64,000 nt of DNA from Rhodococcus sp. W8901 (GCF_013348805.1 NZ_CP054690.1:2480001-2544000); one strand, 5' to 3'; numbered from the stretch's first letter, positions 25,325-36,608 are shown. A program made the numbers and translations. Notes: generated by a model from the letters alone, not told the origin.

Positions 25325-26122
25325 TCACACACCGCGGGCGCGTACCCATCGCGTGAGCAGTGTGCCGTCGTCGTCGCCGAGCACGTGCGCTCGGCTCATC
25401 GGCGTGGGGTTCGCCGCAGGGGACATCGCGATGCGGCCCGCGCCGCCGGCAACCAGTTGCGGAGACGTCGTCAGACACAACTCGTCGACGACGCCGTCGG
25501 CGACCAGGGTGCCGAACAGGCCGGGTCCGCCCTCGCACAGCACCCGTCGCAGCCCGCGACGCTCGAGAGTGGCGACCACGGCGGGCCCGGTGACGTCCCG
25601 ATCGGAGACGATCTCGACGTCGGCTCCGGCGTCGCGGAGCCGGGCCAGGCGGTCCGGGTCCGCGGAGGCAGAGGTCAGGACGAGCGGTGGGACGGACGTG
25701 TCGGTGAACAGTCGCGATTCGGGGTCGAGGTTCGCGCTCGCGGTCACCACCGCGATCGGAGGCACCGCCGCCAGGCCCGCGTCCCGTCGCCGCCGGGCCA
25801 ATTCGGGGGAGGTGCGGGCGCCGCCGTAGTTCTCCGCGCGGACGGTGCCGGCGCCGACGACGATCACCTCGGCGAGCTCACGCAAAACGGTGAACACCCG
25901 CTTGTCCGCAGGGGTCCCGAGCCCCGCGCTGGCGCCGTCGACGGACACGGCGCCGTCGACGCTGGCGACGAAGTTGACGCGAACCCACGGTCTGTCGAGA
26001 CCCGCCGGATATCCGTACAGTGAGCGCAGGTCGTCGTCGCTCAGCTCGGACGGCCGGTCGCTGCTGTCTGCTTCTCGTGTGAGGTAGGTCGCAATATCCA
26101 GACGGTGCACGTGTTCGATCAC
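25325..26122 (-). CDS. RibD C-terminal-domain reductase (dihydrofolate-reductase fold)
   Basis: 265 residues from ATG. One RibD C-terminal domain: RVNFVASVDGAVSVDGASAGLGTPADKRVF, VIVVGAGTVRAENYG, VLCEGGPGLFGTLVADGVVDELCLT. There is no deaminase domain, unlike full RibD. In mycobacteria the orthologue (Rv2671) can supply dihydrofolate reductase activity and affect antifolate response; the physiological role may be pyrimidine reduction in flavin metabolism. It is first in the ribD-hydrolase-aftC(-msrB) operon and divergent from zapE with a 22-bp gap, so the two promoters overlap each other's 5' regions. Confidence 0.88.
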   Translation of the reverse strand: MIEHVHRLDIATYLTREADSSDRPSELSDDDLRSLYGYPAGLDRPWVRVNFVASVDGAVSVDGASAGLGTPADKRVFTVLRELAEVIVVGAGTVRAENYGGARTSPELARRRRDAGLAAVPPIAVVTASANLDPESRLFTDTSVPPLVLTSASADPDRLARLRDAGADVEIVSDRDVTGPAVVATLERRGLRRVLCEGGPGLFGTLVADGVVDELCLTTSPQLVAGGAGRIAMSPAANPTPMSRAHVLGDDDGTLLTRWVRARGV

Positions 26123-26132
26123 AGCACGTCGA

Positions 26133-26138
26133 TACGCT
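26133..26138 (+). promoter_or_regulatory. Candidate -10 for a leaderless zapE transcript
   Basis: TACGCT (TANNNT) ends 6 nt before the ATG at 26145, and no Shine-Dalgarno precedes the ATG. Both are the pattern of actinobacterial leaderless mRNA. This is pattern-based only. Confidence 0.35.
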
Positions 26139-26144
26139 CAGTGC

Positions 26145-27158
26145 ATGCATGCACGTCTTGTCGATCGCAATCCGGTGGTGCCGGCCGATCAATTGGTTGC
26201 TCAAATGGTGCCCCCGGCGATGTTCGACGAGGTCAGTTTCGCGTCCTATATTCCCGATCCCAAGGAGCCGAGCCAGGCTGCCGCGGTCAGCAAGGCCGAG
26301 GAGTTCGCGGGCAAGGTCGCGAAGATCCGTGGCGGCGGACGCCGCGGCCTGTTCGGCAAGAAGGCGCCGTCCACGGGCGCCGGTCTGTACCTCGACGGCG
26401 GCTTCGGCGTCGGTAAGACTCACCTGCTCGCATCGATCTTCCACAGCTCGCCCTCGCCCAAAGCGTTCGGCACGTTCGTCGAGCTGACGCACGTCGTCGG
26501 TGCCCTCGGCTTCAACCGGGCGGTCGAGGAACTGTCGTCCCACAGCGTGCTCTGCATCGACGAGTTCGAACTCGACGATCCGGGCGACACCATGCTGGTC
26601 TCGCGTCTGCTGACCGAGCTGTCGGCGCGCGGCGTCTCGATCGTCGCGACGTCGAACACGCTGCCCGGCCAGCTCGGTGAGGGGCGCTTCGCGGCGCAGG
26701 ACTTCCTGCGCGAGATCAAGAAGCTCGGTTCGATCTTCGAGACCATCCGCGTCGACGGACCCGACTACCGCCACCGGGACCTGCCGCCCGCCCCCGAGCC
26801 CACCGACGACGCCGATCTACTCGAGCGCGCCGATGCGATCGAGGGCGCCACGCTCGACGACTTCGACGAGCTGTGCGCGCACCTGAGCACGCTGCACCCG
26901 TCGCGCTACGGCAAGCTCGTCGCGGGCGTCCCGGCCGTGTTCATCAAGGGCGTCCACCCGGCCGCGGACCAGTCCGTCGCCCTGCGACTGGTGGTTCTCG
27001 CCGACCGCCTCTACGACGCCAGCATCCCGGTGACGGTGTCGGGCGCGAAGCTCGACGAGATCTTCACCCCGGAGATGGTCGCCGGTGGCTACCGCAAGAA
27101 GTACCTGCGTGCCACGTCGCGCCTGCTCGCGCTGTCGCGCTTCGAGGTCGCTGCCTGA
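26145..27158 (+). CDS. zapE: AFG1/ZapE-family ATPase
   Basis: 337 residues from ATG. Walker A is GLYLDGGFGVGKTHLLAS and Walker B VLCIDEFELDDPGDTM; sensor region SIVATSNTLPGQLGEGRF, with arginine-finger candidates in the family motif DGPDYRHRDLP. An N-terminal helical part precedes the ATPase core. In E. coli ZapE interacts with FtsZ and the divisome; the mitochondrial AFG1 relatives are linked to quality control. The mycobacterial counterpart is Rv2670c, and the divergent arrangement with ribD is conserved. Confidence 0.88.
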   Translation: MHARLVDRNPVVPADQLVAQMVPPAMFDEVSFASYIPDPKEPSQAAAVSKAEEFAGKVAKIRGGGRRGLFGKKAPSTGAGLYLDGGFGVGKTHLLASIFHSSPSPKAFGTFVELTHVVGALGFNRAVEELSSHSVLCIDEFELDDPGDTMLVSRLLTELSARGVSIVATSNTLPGQLGEGRFAAQDFLREIKKLGSIFETIRVDGPDYRHRDLPPAPEPTDDADLLERADAIEGATLDDFDELCAHLSTLHPSRYGKLVAGVPAVFIKGVHPAADQSVALRLVVLADRLYDASIPVTVSGAKLDEIFTPEMVAGGYRKKYLRATSRLLALSRFEVAA

Positions 27159-27190
27159 TCTGATCCACGCCTCGTGAGGCGGCGCAGCGG

Positions 27191-27721
27191 TCAGACGCTG
27201 CGCTGCATCACGAAGTCGTGGTGGGTCTGGGCGCCCACCTGAAACGTCTTGGTGCCGACCTTCTCGAAGCCGTTCTTGACATAGAACCGCTGCGCCCGCT
27301 CGTTCTCCTGGTTGACGCCCAGCCACACCCCGGCGCAGTTCGCGTTCCGTGCATGATCGACCGCCGCGTCCATCAGCGCCGCCGAGACGCCGGTGCCGTG
27401 CCGACCGGGCAGCACGTACAGCTTGCTGATCTCGGTGGTGGGGTGCAGGGACACCGCGGACCGCACCGCGTCGTCGTCAGGGGTTCCGTCGATCAGCATC
27501 ACGTAGCCGACGATCTCCCCGTTGCTGGTGGCCTTGAGCACTGTGCGGGTCGAGTCGGTGAGGTACTCGCTGAACTTCTCCGCGGAGAGCACGTTGTCGA
27601 TGAACGCCGCGATGTCCTCCCGCGTGGCGTGCGGCGGGCATGCGAGCGGGAACGTCACCGCGGCGACGTCGGCCAATGCCTCGGCATCCCAGAGTCCGGC
27701 CCGGTCGACGGAAATCGTCAC
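27191..27721 (-). CDS. GNAT-family N-acetyltransferase
   Basis: 176 residues from the GTG at 27721 (VTISVDRAGLWDAEALADV), with GAGGTGGAG just upstream; longer frame extension enters the structured intergenic repeat and is not coding-like. GNAT motifs: EISKLYVLPGRHGTGVSAALMDAAVDHAR (acetyl-CoA pyrophosphate loop Q/R-x-x-G-x-G/A as RHGTGV) and VWLGVNQENERAQRFYVKNGFEKVGTKTFQVG. It resembles the N-acetyltransferase of mycobacterial Rv2669, again next to zapE. The acceptor substrate is unknown. Convergent with zapE. Confidence 0.88.
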   Translation of the reverse strand: MTISVDRAGLWDAEALADVAAVTFPLACPPHATREDIAAFIDNVLSAEKFSEYLTDSTRTVLKATSNGEIVGYVMLIDGTPDDDAVRSAVSLHPTTEISKLYVLPGRHGTGVSAALMDAAVDHARNANCAGVWLGVNQENERAQRFYVKNGFEKVGTKTFQVGAQTHHDFVMQRSV

Positions 27722-27740
27722 AGCTCCACCTCGTGTACGT

Positions 27741-27832
27741 CGTGTGTGTCCCGGGTAAGTACACCACTGTCCGGGACGGACTCGAAGACTCGGTCTTGGA
27801 CGGACCGGATGGCTCGGTCCGGGACACACACG
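27741..27832. repeat. Long inverted repeat with internal quasi-repeats between MFS and GNAT genes
   Basis: Perfect 14-bp arms CGTGTGTGTCCCGG (27741-27754) and CCGGGACACACACG (27819-27832) enclose 64 bp. The interior holds smaller inverted and direct quasi-repeats: GTCCGGGAC, GGACTCGAAGACTCGGTC, and GGACCG...CGGTCC. The right arm ends one base before the MFS stop codon. It may act as a terminator or structured RNA for minus-strand transcription. Confidence 0.6.
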
Positions 27833-27833
27833 G

Positions 27834-29051
27834 TCAGGCGCCGGTGGGCGCGGATTCGGTCGGGGTGGTGCCGGACGGTACGCGGCGCGGCGCGAATGCG
27901 GGCGCGAGCAGGAACAATGCCACCGCGAACAGCAGCGGGGCGACGAATCCGACCCGCAGGTCCGACACCGCCGCGATGCCGCCGATGACGGCGCCGGCGA
28001 TCACGGTCCCGGCGTAGTTGAACAGGTTGATGCGGGCGACGACCACGTCGGTCTGGTCCGGGGGCGCGAGCCGGCCCGCGGCACTGAAGCTCAGGGGCGC
28101 GATGACGGGGGCGCCGAGGCCGACCACGAAGAATCCGGCGATCGCGAACGCCGGTGCCTGCGCGACGACCACCATCAGAAGACCGATCACGCTGATGATC
28201 GCCCCGACCCGCACCACGGCGATCTCGCCGAACTTCCGGACCCAGAGGTCGCCGGTCAGCCGCGAGATCAGCGCGGTCACCTGGTAGGCCGCCATCGCGA
28301 GGGCTGCGGTACCGGCATCGGACAGCAGTACCTCCTTGAGATACAGCGGTGAGTAGGTGCCGACGCCGAAGTCGATCGCGTAGAACAGCATCATCGCGAT
28401 CCCGAGTGCGAGGAACGGTCGTAGCGGGATCGCGACCGGGACGGCGGCAGCGGTCGCGGACCGCTGGTGGCCGGCGTGCAGCAGGCGCGGGCCGATCCAT
28501 GCACAGATCGCCGCGACCAGTACGGCTGCGACGAGCACGGACGCCATGACCGACAGCTCGAGCGTCGAGAAGACCGCGACGAACCCGGCACCGACGATCG
28601 CGCCGACGCTCCACGATGCGTGGAACGACGAGAGGATGACGCGGCCGTACGCGTGCTGAATCGACACCGCCTGCATGTTGGCCGACGCGTCGACGATGCC
28701 GAGTCCGATTCCGTAGAACGCGAAGGCGGCCAGGAACGCCGGTGTCGATGTCGCGAGCGCGATCACCACCGCACCGGCCGCAATGACGAACAGGCCCACG
28801 CGGAGCGTGGTGCGACTGGAGGTGGCCTTCGCGAGTTGCTCGGCGACGACGCTGCCGACACCCGCGACGACCGAGACACCCACGACCGTCACGGCCACGA
28901 GGGTGTCGCTGAACCCGAGGTCCTCCTTGAACTGGGGGAGCTGGGTGAGCAGTACGGCCAGCATGAACCCCTGCAGGCCGAAGGCGACGGAGGCCGAGAC
29001 GCGCGCGCCGCTAAGGGTTTTCGTGTTTCGAATCACTGGACGAGTGTCCAA
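27834..29051 (-). CDS. Major facilitator superfamily transporter
   Basis: 405 residues from a TTG at 29051 that has GGAG (29059-29062) 7 nt upstream. GTG at 29036 lacks a Shine-Dalgarno, and ATG at 29096 would collide with the divergent glycosidase ATG. Twelve membrane helices in two halves: SASVAFGLQGFMLAVLLTQLPQF opens the first, and the second starts near ALGIAMMLFYAIDFG. The motif GIVDASANMQAVSIQHAYGR between helices resembles sugar-proton symporters of the FucP-like MFS group. It is back-to-back with a GH1 glycosidase, which suggests sugar uptake or efflux, but substrate is not readable. Confidence 0.85.
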   Translation of the reverse strand: MDTRPVIRNTKTLSGARVSASVAFGLQGFMLAVLLTQLPQFKEDLGFSDTLVAVTVVGVSVVAGVGSVVAEQLAKATSSRTTLRVGLFVIAAGAVVIALATSTPAFLAAFAFYGIGLGIVDASANMQAVSIQHAYGRVILSSFHASWSVGAIVGAGFVAVFSTLELSVMASVLVAAVLVAAICAWIGPRLLHAGHQRSATAAAVPVAIPLRPFLALGIAMMLFYAIDFGVGTYSPLYLKEVLLSDAGTAALAMAAYQVTALISRLTGDLWVRKFGEIAVVRVGAIISVIGLLMVVVAQAPAFAIAGFFVVGLGAPVIAPLSFSAAGRLAPPDQTDVVVARINLFNYAGTVIAGAVIGGIAAVSDLRVGFVAPLLFAVALFLLAPAFAPRRVPSGTTPTESAPTGA

Positions 29052-29094
29052 TATTTCGCTCCGTTTCGTGGGGTTCTCTGCTTCACTGCTCATC

Positions 29095-30480
29095 ATGGCG
29101 GTACAACGAACAATTCCCGAATTCCCCGACGATTTCGTCTTCGGTGTCGCGGCAGCGGCGTACCAGATCGAAGGGGCGGTGACCGAGGACGGGCGTGGCC
29201 GTTCGATCTGGGACGAATTCTGCTCTGTCCCTGGAGCAATCGTGCGCGGCGAAACCGGCGACATCGCGATCGACCACTATCACCGCTACCGCGACGACGT
29301 GCGCCTGATGCGCGAGCTCGGCACCGACTCGTACCGGCTGTCCGTGTCGTGGCCGCGGATCCAGCCCGACGGCAAGGGCGAAGTCAATCCCGCCGGCCTC
29401 GACTTCTACGACCGGCTCGTCGACGAACTGTGTGCGGCCGGAATCACGCCGGCGGTCACGCTGTTCCACTGGGATCTGCCGCAGGCCCTCCAGGACGACG
29501 GGGGATGGCTGAACCGGGCGACGGCGCAGCGCCTGGCCGAGTACGCCGCCATCGTGGGGGAGCGACTCGGTGACCGGGTCGGAATGTGGATGCCGCTCAA
29601 CGAGCCCGTCGTACATACGCTCTACGGTCACGCCCTCGGAGTCCACGCGCCCGGGCTGTCGCTCGGCTTCGGCGCACTGCAGGCCGCGCACCATCAGCTG
29701 CTCGGCCACGGCCTGTCGGTGCAGGCACTGCGTTCGGCGGGCTGCGGCAACATCGGAATCGCGTCCAACCACGCGCCCGTCCATGCAGCGAGCGACTCCG
29801 AGGCCGACATCGAGGCCGCCGACATCTACGACCACATCGTCAACTGGACGTTCGCCGACCCGGTCCTGCTCGGCAAGTATCCGGCCGACGAACTCGCGGC
29901 CCTGCTCACCGGACCCGTCGACGACGACCTGGCGATCATCGCCCAGCCACTCGACTGGTTCGGTATCAACTACTACGAGCCCACGATCATCGCCGCGCCC
30001 CGGGACGGCGAGGGAACGGAGGGGGTGCTCGAGGTCGATCTGCCGCCAGGGATGCCGTTCGCGCCGGTGCCGCTGGAAGGCTATCCGAAGACCGACTTCG
30101 GCTGGCCGATCGTCCCGGACGGCCTGCGGGAGATCCTCACGATCTTCCGGGACCGGTTCGGAGCGGCTCTGCCGCCGGTGTACATCACCGAGAGCGGGTG
30201 CTCGTTCCACGACCCGGATCCGGACTCGTCGGGTCGTGTGCGCGATGATCGTCGAATCGCGTATCACGCGGACCACCTGGCCGCAGTTCGCGAGGCGATG
30301 GATGCCGGCGTGGACGTCCGTGGCTATTTCGTGTGGTCGATCCTCGACAACTTCGAATGGGCCGCCGGGTACCGCGAACGCTTCGGGCTCGTTCATGTGG
30401 ACTACGACACTTTGGAGCGGACGCCCAAGGATTCTTACTACTGGTTCCGCGATCTGCTCGCGAAGCGGCACGGCGGGTAG
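29095..30480 (+). CDS. Glycoside hydrolase family 1, beta-glucosidase type
   Basis: 461 residues from ATG. GH1 hallmarks: FVFGVAAAAYQIEGAVTEDGRGRSIWDEF at the N-terminus, acid/base Glu170 in MPLNEPVV, nucleophile Glu366 in YITESGCSF (usually TENG), and aglycone-site WSILDNFEWAAGYRERFGLVHVD. No signal peptide is seen, so it would be cytoplasmic and split imported disaccharides or beta-glucosides. It is divergent from an MFS transporter that may import its substrate. No local regulator gene. No strong Shine-Dalgarno precedes the ATG, but the protein start aligns with the family. Confidence 0.95.
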   Translation: MAVQRTIPEFPDDFVFGVAAAAYQIEGAVTEDGRGRSIWDEFCSVPGAIVRGETGDIAIDHYHRYRDDVRLMRELGTDSYRLSVSWPRIQPDGKGEVNPAGLDFYDRLVDELCAAGITPAVTLFHWDLPQALQDDGGWLNRATAQRLAEYAAIVGERLGDRVGMWMPLNEPVVHTLYGHALGVHAPGLSLGFGALQAAHHQLLGHGLSVQALRSAGCGNIGIASNHAPVHAASDSEADIEAADIYDHIVNWTFADPVLLGKYPADELAALLTGPVDDDLAIIAQPLDWFGINYYEPTIIAAPRDGEGTEGVLEVDLPPGMPFAPVPLEGYPKTDFGWPIVPDGLREILTIFRDRFGAALPPVYITESGCSFHDPDPDSSGRVRDDRRIAYHADHLAAVREAMDAGVDVRGYFVWSILDNFEWAAGYRERFGLVHVDYDTLERTPKDSYYWFRDLLAKRHGG

Positions 30481-30524
30481 GCGCGACGGGCGGGTGGCGG
30501 GAGGCTGCCCGCCCGGAAATGAGT

Positions 30525-30562
30525 GAGCCCCAGCCGTGGATGGGGGGTCAGGGCTGGGGCTC
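30525..30562 (+). terminator. Terminator after the GH1 gene
   Basis: Perfect 11-bp arms GAGCCCCAGCC (30525-30535) and GGCTGGGGCTC (30552-30562) with a 16-nt loop. A second GC hairpin, CGGGCGGG (30488-30495) with GCCCGCCCG (30507-30515), lies just before it. Confidence 0.75.
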
Positions 30563-30660
30563 CGCACCATCGGGGGGGATGGCACGCCCGACGATACATG
30601 AGGAATCCCTCAGGTTCGAATCGAGCGGGCGCCCCGGAACTCGATGGGGATCGAACGCAA

Positions 30661-30690
30661 GAAGGGCACCTCCAGTGGAGGTGCCCTTCT
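30661..30690 (-). terminator. Terminator at the end of the tRNA cluster
   Basis: Near-perfect hairpin AAGGGCACCTCCA / TGGAGGTGCCCTT with a minimal loop, immediately 3' of the last minus-strand tRNA gene; the minus-strand read continues with CTTCTTG. Confidence 0.8.
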
Positions 30691-30696
30691 CGGTGG

Positions 30697-30768
30697 TGCG
30701 CGATACTGGGATTGAACCAGTGACCTCTTCCGTGTCAGGGAAGCGCTCTCCCGCTGAGCTAATCGCGC
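30697..30768 (-). tRNA. tRNA-Val (GAC), copy 1
   Basis: 72 nt, cloverleaf complete: acceptor GCGCGAT/ATCGCGC, anticodon loop CTGACAC giving GAC, T-arm ACTGG-TTCAATC-CCAGT, discriminator A. An encoded CCA follows at 30694-30696. Identical in sequence to the copy at 30953-31024. It is the last gene of a minus-strand tRNA run. Confidence 0.97.
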
Positions 30769-30783
30769 GGGTCAAAGATCGGA

Positions 30784-30801
30784 AGCCCGGAAAACCGGGC
30801 T
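30784..30801. other. Small hairpin between tRNA-Gly and tRNA-Val
   Basis: AGCCCGG-AAAA-CCGGGCT forms a 7-bp stem with a tetraloop in the spacer between two tRNA genes. It may be an RNA-processing signal or a weak terminator. Confidence 0.4.
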
Positions 30802-30831
30802 CCCTTGGCCGGCTACCAGGGCCGACCGTGG

Positions 30832-30904
30832 AGCGGATGACGGGATTCGAACCCGCGACCCTCACCTTGGCAAGGTGATGCGCTACCAGCTGCGCTACAT
30901 CCGC
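30832..30904 (-). tRNA. tRNA-Gly (GCC), copy 1
   Basis: 73 nt: acceptor GCGGATG/CATCCGC, anticodon loop TTGCCAA giving GCC, T-arm GCGGG-TTCGAAT-CCCGT, discriminator T, and an encoded CCA at 30829-30831. Identical to the copy at 31122-31194, which lacks CCA. Confidence 0.97.
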
Positions 30905-30952
30905 ATGTTGTAACACTCAAGATTCTCAGCAGCATACTGCCTCGAAACTTGG

Positions 30953-31024
30953 TGCGCGATACTGGGATTGAACCAGTGACCTCTTCCGTGTCAGGGAAGC
31001 GCTCTCCCGCTGAGCTAATCGCGC
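30953..31024 (-). tRNA. tRNA-Val (GAC), copy 2
   Basis: 72 nt, identical to the first tRNA-Val(GAC), with encoded CCA at 30950-30952. Its 5' end is separated from the 3' end of the upstream tRNA-Cys by one base (31025), so RNase P cutting here would almost finish the tRNA-Cys 3' end. Confidence 0.97.
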
Positions 31025-31025
31025 G

Positions 31026-31096
31026 AGGTGGAGACGGGAATCGAACCCGTGTGCACGGCTTTGCAGGCCGTTGCCTCACCACTCGGCCACTCCACC
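31026..31096 (-). tRNA. tRNA-Cys (GCA)
   Basis: 71 nt: acceptor GGTGGAG/CTCCACC, anticodon loop CTGCAAA giving GCA, T-arm CACGGG-TTCGATT-CCCGT, and discriminator T as expected for cysteine. No CCA is encoded, so it needs CCA-adding enzyme. Confidence 0.97.
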
Positions 31097-31121
31097 ATAA
31101 AAGGTCGAGTCCAACCTCTCG

Positions 31122-31194
31122 AGCGGATGACGGGATTCGAACCCGCGACCCTCACCTTGGCAAGGTGATGCGCTACCAGCTGCGCTACATCCGC
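31122..31194 (-). tRNA. tRNA-Gly (GCC), copy 2
   Basis: 73 nt, identical body to the copy at 30832-30904, but followed by CGA rather than CCA. It is the first gene of the five-tRNA minus-strand run (Gly-Cys-Val-Gly-Val). Confidence 0.97.
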
Positions 31195-31664
31195 ATTCGC
31201 ACCGGCGGGGCGTTTCCGCTTCCCCGGTGCGGTGAGAACATTAGCGGACCATTCGAGAAAGGCACAAATCAGCAGGTCAGCGGCGAAATATGGCAGACCT
31301 TCGGGTCGAGTGCGCTGGTGAACGCCCGATGAATACCGGACCGACAGGCACGAACGGTTCTTTCCGGCGTCGGCGAAGCGGGCGGAAGCGAGGCGAAGTG
31401 GCGCGCCCATCGAGGCGCTCCTGGAAGTGATTCACCCACGTGCGCGCGTGCGCGCGAGCGCATACCTGGGAGCGTGGCTGCTAGCGCCGTCCTGAGGACC
31501 TGGGTCGCGCGGTGACCGGCGCGCGGTCGGGTGCGATCGGTGAGCTTCGGTCCTACGTCGAGGCGTCGCGGGCCCGAAAACGAATAACAACCAGGGGATT
31601 CGTGTTCGCGACAAGTGCGTGTTAGTGTTTCGTCTCGTTCGACCGCGAGTGGTTAGCGCGGTTC
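31195..31664. other. 470-bp gene-free region between divergent tRNA transcription units
   Basis: No convincing coding frame is seen. An inverted repeat, CGCACCGG (31198-31205) with CCGGTGCG (31224-31231), lies just upstream of the five-tRNA run. The A/T-rich tract near 31575-31640 (AACGAATAACAACCAGGGG, GTGCGTGTTAGTGTTTCG) is a likely promoter zone for tRNA-Val(CAC). No attachment-site duplication of the tRNA ends is seen. Confidence 0.5.
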
Positions 31665-31736
31665 GGTCCCGTGGCTCAGTGGAAGAGCGTCCCGTTCACA
31701 CCGGGAAGGTCGCTGGTTCGATCCCAGCCGGGACCA
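31665..31736 (+). tRNA. tRNA-Val (CAC)
   Basis: 72 nt on the plus strand: acceptor GGTCCCG/CGGGACC, anticodon loop TTCACAC giving CAC, T-arm GCTGG-TTCGATC-CCAGC, discriminator A. No CCA encoded. It is followed by a strong terminator. With the two GAC copies the window holds three valine tRNA genes. Confidence 0.96.
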
Positions 31737-31778
31737 CAGAAGATAACCAAGGTCGGGGTTCGCCACGGCTGATTGCAG

Positions 31779-31806
31779 AATCGCCCCTCTCCGAGGGGCG
31801 ATTTTT
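31779..31806 (+). terminator. Rho-independent terminator after tRNA-Val(CAC)
   Basis: Perfect 11-bp arms AATCGCCCCTC (31779-31789) and GAGGGGCGATT (31793-31803), a 3-nt loop, then TTT. This is the clearest T-tailed terminator in the window. It also faces the 3' end of pknG. Confidence 0.85.
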
Positions 31807-31839
31807 GCGTTCGGGCGGAAATCGTGGATCTGGTCACCG

Positions 31840-35212
<3,373 letters not shown>

Positions 35213-35258
35213 GTGGCCCCTGAAACCGTGGCCTTCTTCATCAGTTGTACTCGCTTTG

Positions 35259-36608
35259 TCACTGGTACTCGCTCAAACGGGGCCAGATGCCGGCGCCGAC
35301 GGCGAATCCGCACAGCACGCCGAGCGTCGCACCGCCGACGTCGAGGTGGCTCAGCGACGAGGAGGAGCGCGCGATGTACTCGCTGGACTGCCCCCGCAGG
35401 CTCGCAATCCCACTTTCCAACGTGTCGTCGAGCCGGGTGAACTGCGCCGCCGCATCGTGCGGCCCGCCGCCCACTGCGACGTCGACCGCGCCGACGTAGT
35501 CTCCCGCGCCGAGTCGTTGGCGCTGGTCCCGGTGGGCGCTCTCCCAGCCGTCGAGCGCGGCGATGGCGTCGTTCAGCTGGGCATCCGCCGCATCGTTCTG
35601 TGCGGTCGTGGCCCGGAAACCGTCGAGTATCCGGGCGAGTTCCGCGGTGTGTTGGGCATATTCCTGTTCGCTCTGAGTGTCGGAATCCCGACGGAGCAGA
35701 CCCAAGGTCTCGTCGGCGCGGGCCTGCTGGGCCAGGATTCGCGCCCGAACGAGCGCGTCCATCGACTCGGCGGACGCCATCTCGTTTGCGCTGGCGTTGG
35801 CCGAGAGCAGTCCGGCGATCGACAGCCAGATCGCCAGCAGGGCCATCAACGCCGAGGCCACGATCAGGCCCGGATTGAAACGGCGATGGCTGAGCCTGGT
35901 CAAATACATCTGGGCGCCGATCAGCGCGACCAGCGTGAACATACACAGCGCGATCGTGGTCCACGGCGGCCGAGCAAGGCTCTGTTGGGTGTTCGCTTGG
36001 GCGTCGGCCTGTTTGGTGTACAGATGCTGCGCCGCCGGCAGCATGGTGTCGTGCATCAGCGCGGAAGACTCGTTGATGTACGAGACCCCGACCGCGTTTC
36101 CGACCCGGCTGTTCGCACGTGCAGTAGAGGCGATTCCGGTGTACGTGGACAGGCCTCTGGAGATCTCCGCGAGCAACTCCTGCGACTGCGTGTCGTTCGC
36201 CGAGATGCCGTTCGCCGCCGAGATCAGTGCGGTCGACGCCTCGCCGATCGCCTGACGGTAGCGGTATCGGATGGCCTGCGGTGCCACTCTGCCCGAGAGG
36301 AACCCTGCCGTGGCGGCCGCATCCGCGATCGACAGCGAGCTGTAGAGCTCCTGGGCGGAGTTGGTGAGTGGCCCTGTCTCCAGATGCAGGGTGTCGATCC
36401 GCTTCTCGCGGGCGACGATCGCGACGGAAGTCAGGGCGCCCGCGAGGAGCACGATCGTGATCAACCCCACCCCGATGAGCGCCAGCTTGCCGGGCGTGGA
36501 GGAGACCAACCCGCGCGCCGACCGAGGACTGGGCTCGGGATCGATGAGACGCGTTTCGTCGAGAGTTGGGCCTGGACCGGCCGTGCCGGAACCGCGGCGG
36601 AGAAACAC
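35259..36608 (-). CDS. glnX: GlnX, transmembrane sensor partner of GlnH and PknG
   Basis: 449 residues from the GTG at 36608; GGAGGA lies 9 nt upstream, while the GTG at 36617 is too close to it. Four membrane helices: LALIGVGLITIVLLAGALTSVAIV, TIALCMFTLVALIGAQMYL, LIVASALMALLAIWLSIAGLL, and one near the C-terminus (VGGATLGVLCGFAVGAGIW). Two extracytoplasmic helical regions between them, rich in Ala, Glu and Gln, resemble four-helix chemoreceptor-type sensor bundles. The frame remains open upstream but lacks signals there. In the known pathway GlnX takes the GlnH ligand state across the membrane to PknG. Counterpart of Rv0412c. Confidence 0.88.
   Translation of the reverse strand: MFLRRGSGTAGPGPTLDETRLIDPEPSPRSARGLVSSTPGKLALIGVGLITIVLLAGALTSVAIVAREKRIDTLHLETGPLTNSAQELYSSLSIADAAATAGFLSGRVAPQAIRYRYRQAIGEASTALISAANGISANDTQSQELLAEISRGLSTYTGIASTARANSRVGNAVGVSYINESSALMHDTMLPAAQHLYTKQADAQANTQQSLARPPWTTIALCMFTLVALIGAQMYLTRLSHRRFNPGLIVASALMALLAIWLSIAGLLSANASANEMASAESMDALVRARILAQQARADETLGLLRRDSDTQSEQEYAQHTAELARILDGFRATTAQNDAADAQLNDAIAALDGWESAHRDQRQRLGAGDYVGAVDVAVGGGPHDAAAQFTRLDDTLESGIASLRGQSSEYIARSSSSLSHLDVGGATLGVLCGFAVGAGIWPRLSEYQ

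Noticed and set aside
29037-29050. TGGAC-GAGT-GTCCA inverted repeat as an operator between the MFS and GH1 genes
   Set aside because: The best supported MFS start (TTG at 29051 with GGAG) places the repeat inside the first codons, and 5-bp arms are too short to argue alone.
30601-31400. Small open frames spanning the tRNA cluster on both strands
   Set aside because: They run through complete tRNA cloverleafs, and their repeated peptides simply mirror the duplicated tRNA sequence.
31665-31736. tRNA-Val(CAC) as an integration site
   Set aside because: No repeat of the tRNA 3' end, integrase or phage gene is seen downstream; pknG follows directly.
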